A stretch of 62,885 nt of DNA from Pseudoflavonifractor sp. (GTDB lineage Bacteria; Bacteroidota; Bacteroidia; Bacteroidales; Muribaculaceae). Made by a program: the position numbers and the translations under genes. Under the pieces are notes generated by a model. That model saw only the letters and a list, made by a program, of their open reading frames with translations, was not told the DNA's origin and searched no databases. The stretch's first letter is position 1, and each line of letters opens with the position of its first letter. Where the stretch lies: the NCBI GenBank assembly GCA_023667145.1, contig JAMPAQ010000001.1, positions 1,308,010-1,370,894 of the forward strand, given 5' to 3'. Positions 11,200 to 21,305 of the stretch are shown here, in pieces.

Positions 11200-11886
11200 A
11201 TGGGTAGTGTTAAAGATTATTTCTCATCGTTGGGGTCGGGCGTGTTGAGCCTGCTCAAAGGAATGCAGGTCACTGGAAAGGAACTCGTCACCCCCAAGGT
11301 GACAGAGTTGTATCCCGAGAACCGCGATACTCAGAAGATTCCCGACCGTTTCCGCGCCGAGCTGACGCTGAAATATGATGCCGAGGGGCGCCATAAGTGC
11401 ATAGCCTGCGGCATCTGCCAGCGCAATTGCCCCAACGGGACGATTACAATCACCACAAAGACCGTCGATACTCCCGACGGAAAGAAGAAGCGTAAGCTCG
11501 ACAGGTACATCTACGACCTCGGTAGCTGTATTTTCTGCCAGCTCTGTGTATCCACTTGTCCGCAAGATGCACTTGAGTTTTCCAATGACTTCGAGCAAGC
11601 TGTGTTCAACCGCGACAAGCTCGTGAAGCAGCTCAACTATCTCCCCGAGAAGGAGGATCCCGCTCCGACCCCCGAGGAACTTGCCAAGGCCGCTGCCGAG
11701 CGTGAGGCCAAGATTGCTGCCGCCAAGGCTGCCGCCGCTGCCAAGAAGGCCGCTGCTGCTGCGGCACAAGGTTCAGCCGACGGGTCTGCTGCCGCCTCAA
11801 AGCCTGAGGCAGCTCCCGAGACTCCGAAACCCGCTGCCTCGGCAGCCCCGAAGGCTCCCGAATCTCCTGAAAATAATAACAAATAA
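11200..11886 (+). CDS. nuoI: NADH-quinone oxidoreductase subunit I with Ala/Pro-rich tail
   Basis: A 228-aa ferredoxin-like subunit with two 4Fe-4S clusters. The first motif is CIACGICQRNC (Cys67, 70, 73, 77) and the second CIFCQLCVSTC (Cys110, 113, 116, 120). The family core ends near residue 155. The last ~70 residues are a low-complexity tail: first an Ala/Lys/Glu-rich helix-like stretch, then Ala/Pro/Ser-rich to the end. The tail is not needed for cluster binding and its role is unknown. The gene resumes the nuo set after the atp genes and is 5 nt from nuoJ. Confidence 0.95.
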   Translation: MGSVKDYFSSLGSGVLSLLKGMQVTGKELVTPKVTELYPENRDTQKIPDRFRAELTLKYDAEGRHKCIACGICQRNCPNGTITITTKTVDTPDGKKKRKLDRYIYDLGSCIFCQLCVSTCPQDALEFSNDFEQAVFNRDKLVKQLNYLPEKEDPAPTPEELAKAAAEREAKIAAAKAAAAAKKAAAAAAQGSADGSAAASKPEAAPETPKPAASAAPKAPESPENNNK

Positions 11887-11891
11887 AATAT

Positions 11892-12419
11892 ATGGAATCA
11901 GTAGGAAGTATCATTATGTATCTCGTAATCGCCTTGGCGATTATCGTTTTCTCGGTACTCACGGTCACTACACGCAAGATCTTACGCTCGGCCACCTACC
12001 TGCTTTTCGCCCTCTTTGCCACCGCCGGCCTGTATTTCAAACTCGACTTCGAGTTCCTCGGCGCTGTGCAGATAGCCGTCTATGCAGGTGGTATCGTCGT
12101 GCTGTTTGTCTTCTCGATATTGCTTACGAGCAAGCCCGGTGACAATAGTGCCAGACTTACTTCAAAGAGCCGTCTGCTCGGACTTGTCGCTGCCATCGCT
12201 GCTATCGGTGTCACCGGCTGGGCGCTCCTGAGCCAGTGTGGCATGATGTCGACCCGCATGTTGCCTGTCGAGACCATCGCCGCCGACTTTACCATGGACC
12301 GCATCGGCACATTCCTCCTCGGCACAGAAAAGTTCCAGTACCTTCTCCCCTTTGAAGCTATCAGTGTGTTGTTACTCGCATGTATAATCGGCGGTGTCGT
12401 AGTCGCCCGCAGAAGATAA
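11892..12419 (+). CDS. nuoJ: NADH-quinone oxidoreductase subunit J
   Basis: A 175-aa membrane subunit with about five hydrophobic helices and the family stretch FEFLGAVQIAVYAGGIVVLFVFSIL, which forms the conserved pi-bulge helix in complex I. Starts 5 nt after nuoI and ends 9 nt before nuoK. Confidence 0.95.
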   Translation: MESVGSIIMYLVIALAIIVFSVLTVTTRKILRSATYLLFALFATAGLYFKLDFEFLGAVQIAVYAGGIVVLFVFSILLTSKPGDNSARLTSKSRLLGLVAAIAAIGVTGWALLSQCGMMSTRMLPVETIAADFTMDRIGTFLLGTEKFQYLLPFEAISVLLLACIIGGVVVARRR

Positions 12420-12428
12420 CTGTCAGAT

Positions 12429-12740
12429 ATGGAGATTACACTTGTATGGTATCTTATACCGAGCCTCATTATGTTTGGCTGCGGTATCTACGGATTCATC
12501 ACCCGTAAGAATATGATTGCGATATTGATCTCGCTTGAGCTGATGCTAAACGCGGTCGATATCAACTTTGTGCTTTTCAACCGTTTCCTCTATCCCGGTG
12601 CGCTTGAGGGTATGTTCTTCACCCTGTTTGCCATCGCGCTGGCCGCTGCCGAGACCGCCTTGGCCATCGCCATCATCATCAACGTATTCAGGGTGGCTAA
12701 GAATATCGACATCCGCGACCTCACTAAAATGAAATTCTAA
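12429..12740 (+). CDS. nuoK: NADH-quinone oxidoreductase subunit K
   Basis: A 103-aa, three-helix membrane subunit related to MrpC. The conserved acidic residues of the proton path are in LISLELMLNAVDINF and ALAAAETALAIAI. Ends 5 nt before nuoL. Confidence 0.96.
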   Translation: MEITLVWYLIPSLIMFGCGIYGFITRKNMIAILISLELMLNAVDINFVLFNRFLYPGALEGMFFTLFAIALAAAETALAIAIIINVFRVAKNIDIRDLTKMKF

Positions 12741-12745
12741 GCGTT

Positions 12746-14755
12746 ATGGACTTTATAATACCGTTACTTATATTAGCGATACCGCTGGGCATGTTCATCT
12801 TCCTCGGCCTTACTGGCATGAAGATGAGCCACAAGACTGCGGGTATACTCGGTACTCTCGGCATGGGTACCACGCTTGTGCTTGCCTATTTCACGGCATT
12901 CACTTATTTCTTTAGCGGAAGTTCCGAGTTTATCACGGCTGCGGGTGACCGTCTGCAATATGTGGTGTTCAATGTCACCTGGTTGCAGTTTACCAAAGAC
13001 CTTGTGATAAGGCTCGGATTCCTGCTCGACCCAATCTCGGCCATGATGCTTGTGGTCATCACCACCATCTCGTTCATGGTCCATCTCTACAGCATGGGCT
13101 ACATGCGCGACCACCACGGTGTGTGGGAGACAGGCTTCCAGCGTTTCTACGCGTTCCTCTCCTTGTTCAGCTTCTCGATGCTCGGACTTGTGGTTGCCAC
13201 AAACATTTTCCAGATGTACATCTTCTGGGAGCTTGTGGGTGCCTCGTCCTACCTGTTGATTGGTTTCTACTATACCAAGCCGTCGGCTGTCTCGGCCTCC
13301 AAAAAGGCGTTTATCGTGACGCGTTTTGCCGACCTCGGTTTCCTCATCGGTATATTGATTCTCTCATACTACACCGGCACGTTCAATTTCACCGACCTTA
13401 CCTCAATCCCTGTTGAGGGTATCACTGACACATTCCGCGTCAGCGAGCAGACCGCGCTCAACATCAAGGGTGTCTTTGAAAACAACGCTGCCCCGATGTT
13501 CATGGGTGCCTCGGTACTCACTTGGGCGCTCGTGCTGATATTCATGGGTGGTATGGGTAAGTCGGCCATGATGCCGCTCCATATATGGCTACCCGATGCT
13601 ATGGAAGGTCCCACTCCCGTGTCGGCGCTCATCCATGCCGCTACCATGGTCGTGGCCGGTGTCTATCTCGTGGCACGCCTTTTCCCCCTATACCTGATGG
13701 AGGAGAGCGCCCTCGTCATCATCACCGTCGTGGGTGCCGTTACCGCATTCTATGCGGCGATGGTTGCATGTACGCAAGTCGACATCAAGCGCGTCCTCGC
13801 ATTCTCGACCATCTCGCAGATTGCATTCATGATGGTGTCGCTCGGAGTCGCCCGTCCTGACTTCCATGAGGGACTCGGCTACATGGCCTCGATGTTCCAC
13901 CTCTTTACCCACGCCATGTTCAAGGCCCTGCTCTTCCTTGGTGCCGGTGCGCTGATTCACGCCATCGGGTCTAACGACTATACCGAGATGCACGGTCTGC
14001 GCAAGTATATGCCGATAACCCACTGGACATTCCTCATCGGCTGTCTTGCCATCGCGGGTATCATCCCGTTCTCGGGCTTCTTCTCCAAGGACGAGATTCT
14101 CAGCTCATGCCTCGGTTACAGCTGGGTTGCCTATGCGTGGATGTCGATGGTCGCAGGTCTCACGGCGTTCTACATGTTCCGTCTCTACTACCTCATCTTC
14201 TGGTGGAAGGAACATAAGGTGCGTGAGGGACATCATGCCCCCCACGACCAGCCCTGGACCATGAGTCTGCCGCTGATCATCCTTGCCGCCATCTCATGCG
14301 TGGCCGGATTCATCCCCTTTGGCAATTTTGTGTCATGGAATGGTGAGCCTTACGATTTCATGGCCCACTTTGATTGGTCGGTTGCAGGTGTCAGCCTTGC
14401 TGTGGCTGTCCTCGCCATACTGCTCGCTACGGTCATGTACCGCAAGGAAAACTCCCTCCCCGCCAAGTTCAAGAACGCCCTCCCGGCTCTCTGGACATGG
14501 TGTTTCCACCGCTTCTATTGGGACGAGCTCTACATATTCATCACCCACAAGATTATATTCAACGGAGTCTGCAAGCCCATCGCGTGGTTTGACCGTCACA
14601 TCATCGACGGCACGATGGATGCCTTTGCGACTGTCACCAACAAGGCTTCGTGGAGCATACGCGGCCTCCAGTCAGGCAGCATACAGATGTATGTATGGGT
14701 TTATCTGATTGGCGCCCTCCTGCTCGGTGCGGTCACAGTTATATGCCTCGTTTGA
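12746..14755 (+). CDS. nuoL: NADH-quinone oxidoreductase subunit L
   Basis: A 669-aa antiporter-like proton-pumping subunit. Landmarks are FWELVGASSYLLIGFYY, GKSAMMPLHIWLPDAMEGPTPVSALIHAATMVVAGVYL and the channel lysines and glutamates in these helices. The C-terminal part, with a long amphipathic segment and a final membrane helix, fits the lateral HL helix that runs along the membrane arm. Length is normal. Confidence 0.97.
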   Translation: MDFIIPLLILAIPLGMFIFLGLTGMKMSHKTAGILGTLGMGTTLVLAYFTAFTYFFSGSSEFITAAGDRLQYVVFNVTWLQFTKDLVIRLGFLLDPISAMMLVVITTISFMVHLYSMGYMRDHHGVWETGFQRFYAFLSLFSFSMLGLVVATNIFQMYIFWELVGASSYLLIGFYYTKPSAVSASKKAFIVTRFADLGFLIGILILSYYTGTFNFTDLTSIPVEGITDTFRVSEQTALNIKGVFENNAAPMFMGASVLTWALVLIFMGGMGKSAMMPLHIWLPDAMEGPTPVSALIHAATMVVAGVYLVARLFPLYLMEESALVIITVVGAVTAFYAAMVACTQVDIKRVLAFSTISQIAFMMVSLGVARPDFHEGLGYMASMFHLFTHAMFKALLFLGAGALIHAIGSNDYTEMHGLRKYMPITHWTFLIGCLAIAGIIPFSGFFSKDEILSSCLGYSWVAYAWMSMVAGLTAFYMFRLYYLIFWWKEHKVREGHHAPHDQPWTMSLPLIILAAISCVAGFIPFGNFVSWNGEPYDFMAHFDWSVAGVSLAVAVLAILLATVMYRKENSLPAKFKNALPALWTWCFHRFYWDELYIFITHKIIFNGVCKPIAWFDRHIIDGTMDAFATVTNKASWSIRGLQSGSIQMYVWVYLIGALLLGAVTVICLV

Positions 14756-14779
14756 TCTTAGATTAAATATATAGTAATT

Positions 14780-16312
14780 ATGTTTTCCAATATATTGATT
14801 TACTTTGTGGTGATTCCCGTCTTGATGTTGGCGGGTCTCGCCCTGACAAAAAATATGAGGCAGATACGTGCTGTCGCCGTCGTAGGCTCTACGGCGCTGG
14901 TGGCTCTCTCTGTCGTGCTGCTCGTGCAGTTCCTTCAGCTTCGTGCTGCGGGTGAGACAGCCCTCATGCTCTTTACCGACTCGTGGATGTGGTATTCGCC
15001 GCTCAATATCCACCTCGCCGTGGGTGTCGATGGCATCTCTGTAGCCATGCTCATCCTGTCGGCCATCATCGTCTTTGCCGGCACGTTTGCCTCGTGGAAG
15101 ATCAACCCGCTCCCCAAGGAGTTTTTCCTTTGGCTGATACTCCTCTCGATTGGTGTGTTCGGATTTTTCATCTCCATCGACCTGTTCACGATGTTCATGT
15201 TCTATGAGGTCGCCCTTATCCCGATGTACCTCCTTATCGGTATATGGGGTACGGGACGCAAGAACTACTCAGCCATGAAGCTCACCCTCATGCTCATGGG
15301 AGGCTCGGCATTTCTCTTGCTCGGTATCCTTGGCATCTACTTCAACTCTGTCGGTGCCGACGGACAACATACGATGAATCTCCTGGAAATTGCCAGCAAC
15401 GGTGTCGACCGAGACTGGCAGATGTTCCTCTTCCCGATGACATTTGTCGGATTTGGTGTGCTCGGCGCGATGTTCCCCTTCCACACTTGGAGTCCCGACG
15501 GTCACGCCTCGGCGCCGACAGCCGTCTCGATGCTCCATGCCGGAGTGCTGATGAAGCTCGGTGGATACGGCTGTTTCCGTGTCGCCATCTACCTTATGCC
15601 CGAGGCTGCTCATGAGCTTGCATGGATATTCCTCATCCTCACCGGCATTTCAGTGGTCTACGGGGCATTCTCCGCTTGCGTGCAGACCGACCTCAAGTAC
15701 ATCAACGCCTATTCATCCGTAAGCCACTGTGGCCTCGTGCTGTTTGCCATATTGATGCTCAATACCACGGCCATGACCGGTGCCATCCTCCAGATGTTGT
15801 CCCACGGTCTGATGACAGCCCTGTTCTTTGCCCTCATCGGTATGATTTATGGGCGTACCCACACTCGTGACATCCGTCTGATGGGTGGTCTGATGAAGAT
15901 AATGCCGTTCCTCGCCGTGAGCTATGTCATCGCGGGTATGGCCTCTCTCGGTCTCCCCGGTCTCAGCGGATTTGTGGCTGAGATGACAATCTTTGTCGGC
16001 TCGTTCAGTCAGGGTATGATCGACTATCTCAGCGGTGCCGGTTCGCTCCGTCTCGTGTTCACCATCATCGCCTGCTGCTCTATCGTGATAACCGCTGTCT
16101 ACATCCTACGTGTTGTCGGCAAGCTCCTGCTCGGTCCCGTTCAGGACAAGCATCACCTTGAACTCACCGATGCCACATGGTGGGAGCGTTTCTCGGTCGT
16201 TACCCTCATTGTCAGCGTGGCCGCGATAGGTTGCTTCCCCAACTTCTTTGCCTCGCTCATCTCCGATACGTTTGTCCGCAGCTTCGGCTCGATAATAGAA
16301 GTACTCAACTAA
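14780..16312 (+). CDS. nuoM: NADH-quinone oxidoreductase subunit M
   Basis: A 510-aa antiporter-like subunit with about 14 helices. Family motifs are FYEVALIPMYLLIGIWG, FPFHTWSPDGHASAPTAVSMLHAGVLMKLGGYG and YSSVSHCGLVLF. It lies between nuoL and nuoN with short gaps (24 and 18 nt). Confidence 0.97.
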   Translation: MFSNILIYFVVIPVLMLAGLALTKNMRQIRAVAVVGSTALVALSVVLLVQFLQLRAAGETALMLFTDSWMWYSPLNIHLAVGVDGISVAMLILSAIIVFAGTFASWKINPLPKEFFLWLILLSIGVFGFFISIDLFTMFMFYEVALIPMYLLIGIWGTGRKNYSAMKLTLMLMGGSAFLLLGILGIYFNSVGADGQHTMNLLEIASNGVDRDWQMFLFPMTFVGFGVLGAMFPFHTWSPDGHASAPTAVSMLHAGVLMKLGGYGCFRVAIYLMPEAAHELAWIFLILTGISVVYGAFSACVQTDLKYINAYSSVSHCGLVLFAILMLNTTAMTGAILQMLSHGLMTALFFALIGMIYGRTHTRDIRLMGGLMKIMPFLAVSYVIAGMASLGLPGLSGFVAEMTIFVGSFSQGMIDYLSGAGSLRLVFTIIACCSIVITAVYILRVVGKLLLGPVQDKHHLELTDATWWERFSVVTLIVSVAAIGCFPNFFASLISDTFVRSFGSIIEVLN

Positions 16313-16330
16313 TTATAGATTGATAGCGAT

Positions 16331-17797
16331 ATGGATTATTCACAGTTTTTGATAATGGGCCAGGAAATAGGATTGCTCATCGTATTTCTATTAGTCTTTT
16401 TTCTTGACGTATTCTCCACCAACAAGGGTGGCCGCACCATAATATCGGGTACGACTGCCATATTGTTCGGACTCTTTACTCTCTATTCGTTTGTCCCCTG
16501 CGACGGCGAGGCTTTTGCCGGCATGTATGTCACTTCTCCAGTGATTTCGGCCATCAAGTCGATACTCAATATCGGTGTTCTCATCGTCATCATCCAGTCG
16601 ATGCAGTGGGCCAACTCCGAGAACCAGCGCGTGCGTCGCGGCGAGTTCTACGAGCTGCTGCTCGTGACACTCTTCGGCATGTACATCATGATTTCTGCCC
16701 GTCACTTCCTCTTGTTTGTCATCGGTCTTGAGACAGCCTCGCTGCCGCTTGCCGCCATGGTTGCCTTTGACAAGAATCATTATGAGAGCCACGAGGCTGC
16801 AATCAAGTACATGCTTACAGCCGTATTCTCGTCTGCCGTGTTCATGATGGGACTTTCGTTTGTCTACGCTCTCGCCGGGTCACTCTATTTTGCCGACATC
16901 GCCGCCGCGATTACCGAAAACACGCTCCTCGTCATCGCCTTGGCGTTTGTCATCGCCGGAGTGGGCTTCAAGCTCTCGCTCGTGCCGTTCCACCTCTGGA
17001 CTGCCGATGTATATCAGGGTGCCCCTACTATTGTCACCTCCTATCTCTCGGTGATATCCAAGGGTGCCGCAGCGTTTGCTTTCATGGTCATCCTCGTGCA
17101 GGTGTTTGGCGCTTTCTATGCCGATGTGTGGGAGTGGATGCTCTATGCTCTGATTATCCTCACCATCACTATTGGTAACCTCTTTGCGATACGCCAGCGC
17201 AACATGAAGCGCTTCCTCGCGTTCTCATCGGTGTCACAGGCCGGATATATCATGCTCGGTGTCATCGCGTGCAACGCCATCGGTCTTGGCTCGATGATGT
17301 ACTACATCCTTGTTTACATCTTCTCCAACCTCGCGGCGTTTGGTGTCATCTCGGCCATCGAGAACAAGACAGGCCGTGTCAGCATGGACGATTACAACGG
17401 CCTCTACAAGACCAATCCGCGTCTGTCGTTCACGATGATGCTTGCCATGTTCTCGCTTGCGGGTATCCCCCCGTTTGCCGGATTCTTCAGCAAGTTTTTC
17501 ATCTTTGGTTCGGCCATTGACTCCGCTACAGCCTCGGCTCATCCCGCCGCTCTCTATGTGCTTGTGCTCATCGCGTTGATCAACACCATCGTCTCGCTCT
17601 ACTACTATCTCCTCGTGGTCAAGGCGATGTTCATCTCCGATGACGAGTGTGTCATCCCGACGTTCCGCTCAGCCCTGAGCGAGCGTGCCGGCATGTGGAT
17701 TTGTGTCGTAGGTATCATCTTCCTCGGTCTCATAAGCTGTGTCTACACTTATCTCACCGACACTGCGGCATCGAGCGCGTTCTTTGCCTCACTGTAG
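16331..17797 (+). CDS. nuoN: NADH-quinone oxidoreductase subunit N
   Basis: A 488-aa antiporter-like subunit and the last gene of the block. It shows [35 protein letters not shown] and [19 protein letters not shown] strong terminator follows 22 nt after the stop, which marks the end of the nuo/atp transcription unit. Confidence 0.97.
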   Translation: MDYSQFLIMGQEIGLLIVFLLVFFLDVFSTNKGGRTIISGTTAILFGLFTLYSFVPCDGEAFAGMYVTSPVISAIKSILNIGVLIVIIQSMQWANSENQRVRRGEFYELLLVTLFGMYIMISARHFLLFVIGLETASLPLAAMVAFDKNHYESHEAAIKYMLTAVFSSAVFMMGLSFVYALAGSLYFADIAAAITENTLLVIALAFVIAGVGFKLSLVPFHLWTADVYQGAPTIVTSYLSVISKGAAAFAFMVILVQVFGAFYADVWEWMLYALIILTITIGNLFAIRQRNMKRFLAFSSVSQAGYIMLGVIACNAIGLGSMMYYILVYIFSNLAAFGVISAIENKTGRVSMDDYNGLYKTNPRLSFTMMLAMFSLAGIPPFAGFFSKFFIFGSAIDSATASAHPAALYVLVLIALINTIVSLYYYLLVVKAMFISDDECVIPTFRSALSERAGMWICVVGIIFLGLISCVYTYLTDTAASSAFFASL

Positions 17798-17820
17798 ATC
17801 CTGTCATTGATTATCGGATA

Positions 17821-17856
17821 AAAAAACGCGGTGGCCGTCAGGTCATCGCGTTTTTT
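17821..17856 (+). terminator. Terminator of the nuo/atp block
   Basis: AAAAAACGCG at 17821-17830 pairs with CGCGTTTTTT at 17847-17856. The stem continues inward through GTGGCC/GGTCAT with two G-U pairs to the tetraloop GTCA, a 16-bp stem in all. The T run gives an intrinsic terminator in the plus direction. Confidence 0.88.
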
Positions 17857-17860
17857 GTGT

Positions 17861-17868
17861 TACTTTTG
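17861..17868 (+). promoter_or_regulatory. -7 box for the glycosyltransferase gene
   Basis: TACTTTTG matches TAnnTTTG directly after the nuo terminator and predicts a start about 18 nt before the ATG at 17893. No TTTG is present at the -33 position. Confidence 0.55.
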
Positions 17869-17892
17869 TGTGAATTAAAAACCACAATTCCA

Positions 17893-19242
17893 ATGTCTGA
17901 TTTTGTCATTCATCATATCCCGTCATTATCCTCCACATCTTCTTGGCGCGAACTGCTTGCCGATGTCAGCGGACGGTTTCTCCTCGTATATTCCGGCTCG
18001 GGCACTCCCGTGATTACCGACGGCGCGGTCTGTCGTCTGCGTCAGGTTGCTGCCGACACCTCTGCAGCCATGGTATACTCCGACTACCGTCTCGACCGCG
18101 ACGGCGTTACGACTCCCATACCCCTCATCGACATGCAGCCGGGAGGCGTTCTGCGTGACGACTTTGCCACCGGGCCGCTGGTACTCTATGACGTTGATAT
18201 GTTGCGTCAGGCGGTCAATAGCCTCGGCGACTGGTGCTATGCCGCGTCCTATGCCGTGAGGTTGCGGCTCTCGCGCATGGCTCCGTTGTTTCACCTGCGT
18301 GAGTATATCTACACCGAGTCCCTGCTCCCCTCCGGGGATAGGACGGGGGAGAGCCAGTTTGACTATGTCGATCCGCGCAACCGGGCCGTGCAGATAGAGA
18401 TGGAGAGCGCCGTCACCGATCATCTACGGACCATAGGGGCCTATGTCGATGCCTCAGGGATTATTGAGACCGATGTGGATGCCGGTGAGTTTGCGGTTGA
18501 GGCATCGGTGGTGATACCTGTCCGCGACAGGTGGCGCACGATAGGCGATGCCATCGGCAGTGCTCTCTCGCAGCAAGCTGATTTCCCGTTTAATGTCATT
18601 GTCGTTGACAATCACAGCGCCGATGGAACAACCGAGGCCATCCGTGCGATTGCCGCGTCTGATGCGCGTGTGGTCCACATTGTCCCCGATAGCAATGGCC
18701 TCGGTATCGGAGGATGCTGGAATCTCGCGCTCGACTCCCCGATGTGCGGCCGTTATGCCGTGCAGCTCGACAGCGACGACATCTATTCCGGACCCGACAC
18801 ACTTTGCCGCATCGTTGATGAGTTTCGCCGCAGTCGTTGTGCGATGGTCGTCGGCAGCTACATGTTGACCGACTTCAACCTGTCGCCGGTTCCTCCCGGT
18901 GTCATCGACCATCGTGAGTGGACTGATGACAACGGACGCAACAATCTGCTCCGTGTAAACGGACTTGGCGCCCCACGGGCATTTTACACGCCGCTTGCCC
19001 GTCAGTATCGCTTTCCCGACACCTCCTACGGCGAGGACTATGCCATGGGGTTGCGCATGAGCCGCCGCCATCGCATCGGTCGCATATACGACACGCTCTA
19101 CCTGTGCCGCCGTTGGGAGGGAAACTCCGATGCCGCGCTCCCTCTCGACCGTGTCAATCTCAACAACATGTACAAGGATAGCCTTCGCACCATTGAGCTT
19201 GCAGCACGCACGGCTATGAATAATCCGCGCCGTGATGATTGA
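17893..19242 (+). CDS. Family 2 glycosyltransferase
   Basis: A 449-aa protein. Residues 1 to ~200 match no family I can name. A GT-A fold starts near residue 205 with [20 protein letters not shown], followed by [16 protein letters not shown] and the metal-binding [23 protein letters not shown] is the ED-containing acceptor region. It probably transfers a sugar from a nucleotide sugar in the cytoplasm; the acceptor is unknown. The frame extends upstream into nuoN, but the ATG at 17893 lies after the terminator and -7 box. It overlaps the next gene by 8 nt (ATGATTGA), so they are coupled. Confidence 0.85.
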   Translation: MSDFVIHHIPSLSSTSSWRELLADVSGRFLLVYSGSGTPVITDGAVCRLRQVAADTSAAMVYSDYRLDRDGVTTPIPLIDMQPGGVLRDDFATGPLVLYDVDMLRQAVNSLGDWCYAASYAVRLRLSRMAPLFHLREYIYTESLLPSGDRTGESQFDYVDPRNRAVQIEMESAVTDHLRTIGAYVDASGIIETDVDAGEFAVEASVVIPVRDRWRTIGDAIGSALSQQADFPFNVIVVDNHSADGTTEAIRAIAASDARVVHIVPDSNGLGIGGCWNLALDSPMCGRYAVQLDSDDIYSGPDTLCRIVDEFRRSRCAMVVGSYMLTDFNLSPVPPGVIDHREWTDDNGRNNLLRVNGLGAPRAFYTPLARQYRFPDTSYGEDYAMGLRMSRRHRIGRIYDTLYLCRRWEGNSDAALPLDRVNLNNMYKDSLRTIELAARTAMNNPRRDD

Positions 19243-21250
19243 CCTCGACAGCTTCTTTGATTCTCAGATAGCCGTGTGGCCCGAGGCGGCTGCACGGTAT
19301 GCCGCGCTTGCCGATGTCAGGCACAAGACTGTAAGTGTGGATGGATGTGGATATAAGGTTGTGTTCAATCCCGCCCGAGCCGTCAGCACTCAGGCGCGTG
19401 TCGATGCCGCCGCGATTGCCGCGAGGCCATGTTTCCTCTGTGCGGTCAACCGCCCCGCCTCCCAGCGGTCGCTCCCGTGGCGGGATTATGAGATTTTGGT
19501 CAATCCCTATCCGCTGTTTGACCGCCACTTCACTGTGGCTGCTGTCACCCATCAGCCACAGCTTTTGTCAGGCAGGTTTGCCGATATGCTGGAACTAGCG
19601 TTTGAGACCGGCTATACGCTGTTTTACAACGGTGCCACGTGTGGAGCCTCCGCTCCCGACCACATGCACTTCCAGGCTGTCCCCGCCGACTCCCTTACGG
19701 CGTGCCGCGATTTCCCGTTCCGCGTCTTGCGTATGTCGGTCAGTCGTGGTGACGGCGACGATATTGCCGCCCGGTTCTCGGCCCTGCTCGGGCAGTTGCC
19801 CATAAGCCCGGGCGCTACTGAGCCGGCGGTCAATGTCATTGTCACCCCCGTGACCCATGACAAGGCCGAGGTGGTCGTCATTCCCCGCCGTGCCCATCGC
19901 CCGGCCTGTTTCGGGGCAATCATGGTCAGCCCCGCGTCGGTCGATCTCGGAGGTATGGTGGTCACCACGCGGCAGTCTGACTTTGATGCGGTCGATTCCG
20001 CTGCTCTCCGGCTCATACTCTCCGATGTCACCTACCTAAAGGCCCATGAGAGCGTCGATGTGGGAGTGATGACAGCCCCTGACATCTCCTACAGCCTCAC
20101 CGGCCCGTTCGACCGTGAGAGTGATGCGATTACTCCGCTCTCCGATGACTCCTTATTCACGCTCGACGATGTCACCATAGGTGTCGGATTCCACTGGGAA
20201 AGGCGCGAGCGACAGTCATTCCGTGGCGCGTTGATGTTGCGGGACAATGATGACGGCACCGTGACAGCCATAAACCGCGTGCCGGTCGAGGAGTATCTGA
20301 TGAGTGTCATATCCTCCGAGATGAGTGCCCGAGCGTCCATTGAGCTGCTCAAGGCCCATGCTGTCATCTCGCGCAGTTGGCTGCTGGCTCAGATTGACCA
20401 TAAGGGATGCTGCCGCAGGGATATGATGCCTGTACCGACTGACGCCGAGATTGTGAGGTGGTATGACCACGATGACCATGTGGGATTTGATGTCTGTGCC
20501 GATGACCACTGTCAGCGTTATCAGGGCATCACACGCGAGTGCACGCCGCGTGCCGCCCGGGCCGTCTATGCCACGTGGGGCGAGGTGCTCACCTATGGTG
20601 GGCAGCTTTGTGATGCGCGGTTCTCCAAGTGCTGCGGAGGGGTGTTTGAGGAGTTTGGCAATTGTTGGGAGCCGGTCGGCCACCCCTATCTTGTTGCCGG
20701 GGCCGACACCCCTCATCCCGATGATTTTCCCGACTTGCGCGATGAGGCCGCTGCCCGCCGGTGGATAATGTCATCTCCCGAGTCATTCTGCAACACGACC
20801 GACAGTGCCGTGCTCGACCAGGTGCTCAACGATTACGACCGCGAGACCCCCGACTTCTACCGCTGGAGGGTAACGTACACTCCCGATGAGTTGAGCGCCA
20901 TCGTCCGTGACCGTTCGGGCATTGATTTTGGCGCGATAACCGCTCTTGTGCCACTGTCACGTGGCACGTCGGGACGCATCACACGGCTCCGCGTCGAGGG
21001 TACACGCCGTTGTGTCATTGTCGGCAAGGAGCTTGAGATACGGCGTTGGCTCTCGCGCAGCCATCTCTACAGTTCGGCATTCGTTGTCGACCGCGATTCC
21101 GATGGCCGTTTTGTCCTTACCGGTGCAGGGTGGGGGCATGGTGTCGGCCTTTGCCAGATCGGGGCAGCCATGATGGCAAGTCGCGGATATGGATACCGGG
21201 AGATTTTGTCCCATTATTTCAGAGGTGCGTCAGTTACCCGCCGTTATTGA
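19235..21250 (+). CDS. DUF4922-SpoIID/LytB fusion protein
   Basis: A 671-aa two-domain protein. Residues 1 to ~280 are DUF4922, related to GDP-galactose phosphorylase-like HIT proteins; the catalytic-type motif HMHFQ is visible in [10 protein letters not shown]. From about residue 300 the sequence is SpoIID/LytB-like ([38 protein letters not shown], then [14 protein letters not shown] and a C-terminal [13 protein letters not shown]). SpoIID proteins cleave or activate cleavage of peptidoglycan glycan strands. No signal peptide is visible, which is odd for a wall enzyme. A GTG three bases upstream is an alternative start. It sits between the glycosyltransferase and an AmpG-like permease, which suggests use of wall sugars. 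Confidence 0.82.
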   Translation: MIDLDSFFDSQIAVWPEAAARYAALADVRHKTVSVDGCGYKVVFNPARAVSTQARVDAAAIAARPCFLCAVNRPASQRSLPWRDYEILVNPYPLFDRHFTVAAVTHQPQLLSGRFADMLELAFETGYTLFYNGATCGASAPDHMHFQAVPADSLTACRDFPFRVLRMSVSRGDGDDIAARFSALLGQLPISPGATEPAVNVIVTPVTHDKAEVVVIPRRAHRPACFGAIMVSPASVDLGGMVVTTRQSDFDAVDSAALRLILSDVTYLKAHESVDVGVMTAPDISYSLTGPFDRESDAITPLSDDSLFTLDDVTIGVGFHWERRERQSFRGALMLRDNDDGTVTAINRVPVEEYLMSVISSEMSARASIELLKAHAVISRSWLLAQIDHKGCCRRDMMPVPTDAEIVRWYDHDDHVGFDVCADDHCQRYQGITRECTPRAARAVYATWGEVLTYGGQLCDARFSKCCGGVFEEFGNCWEPVGHPYLVAGADTPHPDDFPDLRDEAAARRWIMSSPESFCNTTDSAVLDQVLNDYDRETPDFYRWRVTYTPDELSAIVRDRSGIDFGAITALVPLSRGTSGRITRLRVEGTRRCVIVGKELEIRRWLSRSHLYSSAFVVDRDSDGRFVLTGAGWGHGVGLCQIGAAMMASRGYGYREILSHYFRGASVTRRY

Positions 21251-21305
21251 CCCGGCTGTGGCTTTCCTCCCGTATAATCATGATAATCTGTTGATACATT
21301 AGCTT

